Assembly: GCA_028822475.1 (NCBI GenBank)
Contig: JAPKDT010000005.1
Span: 1 to 22,741, forward strand
Origin: SAR324 cluster bacterium
GTDB lineage: Bacteria; SAR324; NAC60-12
Direction: 5' to 3'
DNA length: 22,741 bases
The notes beneath the pieces were generated by a model, which was not told where the DNA came from, did no database searches, and was given only the letters and a program-made list of their open reading frames with translations. Each line of letters opens with the position of its first letter. Position 1 is the first letter of the stretch. A program made the position numbers and the translations under genes. This document shows positions 22,465 to 22,741 of this stretch, piece after piece.

Positions 22465-22741
22465 ATGAACGGCGCTCAAATAGTAGTTGAAGTTTTAAAA
22501 AACCAAGGTGTTGAATATATTTTCGGATATCCCGGAGGCGCATGTATGCCGATTTTTGATGCTCTTGTTGATTCTCCTGAGTTAAAATTCATTCTGGTAC
22601 GTCACGAACAGGGTGCAACACATATGGCAGACGGCTATGCTAGGACTACTGGGAAAACTGGTGTTGTCCTAGTTACATCTGGGCCAGGAGCAACCAACAC
22701 TGTTACCGGGATACTTACTGCTCATATGGACTCAGTTCCGC
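22465..22741 (+). CDS. ilvB: Acetolactate synthase large subunit (N-terminal part, cut by window edge)
   Basis: The first 92 residues of a thiamine diphosphate enzyme that makes acetolactate for branched-chain amino acids. Visible are IFGYPGGACMPIFDAL (19-34), the catalytic glutamate in VRHEQGATHMADGYAR (E48) and the TSGPGATNTVTGI stretch (71-83). This combination is typical of acetolactate synthase rather than pyruvate oxidase or other relatives, though ThDP families overlap. No ribosome site is seen before the ATG; the bases there are A-rich. It is the only plus-strand gene and diverges from nuoE. Confidence 0.9.
   Translation, partial: MNGAQIVVEVLKNQGVEYIFGYPGGACMPIFDALVDSPELKFILVRHEQGATHMADGYARTTGKTGVVLVTSGPGATNTVTGILTAHMDSVP

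Overview
The window reads as chromosomal core-metabolism DNA from a Gram-negative (diderm) bacterium. A secreted Skp/OmpH-like chaperone and FabZ point to an outer membrane, and there is a bacterial NADH:quinone oxidoreductase (complex I). The DNA is AT-leaning by eye. I saw no rRNA, tRNA, transposase, phage gene or CRISPR array. Lineage cannot be fixed without a search. A marine deltaproteobacterium-like group such as SAR324 is only a guess.

Layout: all genes from 1 to 22089 lie on the minus strand and are read from right to left. One gene at the right edge (ilvB, partial) is divergent. In transcription order: nuoE-nuoF-nuoG-nuoJ-nuoK-nuoL (22089 to 15949); then skp-fabZ-gatC-yhbY-metG (15889 to 12323), covering envelope biogenesis and translation; then nuoA, a small cupin gene, nuoB-nuoC-nuoD-nuoH, pdxH and nuoI (12217 to 6216); then a double-length ThyX-like protein (6207 to 4570); then upp, a CoxG-like gene, a MocA-like gene and xdhC (4463 to 1807), which look like molybdenum-hydroxylase maturation genes plus uracil salvage; finally sufS and the start of sufU (1608 to 1), for Fe-S cluster assembly. 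SufS/SufU could supply clusters to the many Fe-S subunits of complex I.

Twelve of the fourteen standard complex I subunits are present (A, B, C, D, E, F, G, H, I, J, K, L); nuoM and nuoN are not in the window. The nuo genes form two blocks separated by five housekeeping genes, and the second block is interrupted by a cupin gene and by pdxH. A near-consensus promoter (TTGACA, 17 bases, AATAAT) lies just before nuoA, so the second block probably has its own transcription start.

The most unusual object is the 545-residue ThyX-like protein. It looks like a tandem duplication of the flavin-dependent thymidylate synthase fold. The two halves have lost different parts of the ThyX signature: the RHR survives only in the second half, and the ExSxRY end and the LPxxxxT/NxR region are best kept in the first. 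This suggests a pseudo-dimer with one composite active site, or a repurposed enzyme. Other points of note are a perfect 15-base-arm palindrome between nuoD and nuoH, a short NuoG, a long polar tail on NuoB, and a Mo-hydroxylase maturation cluster without its structural genes.
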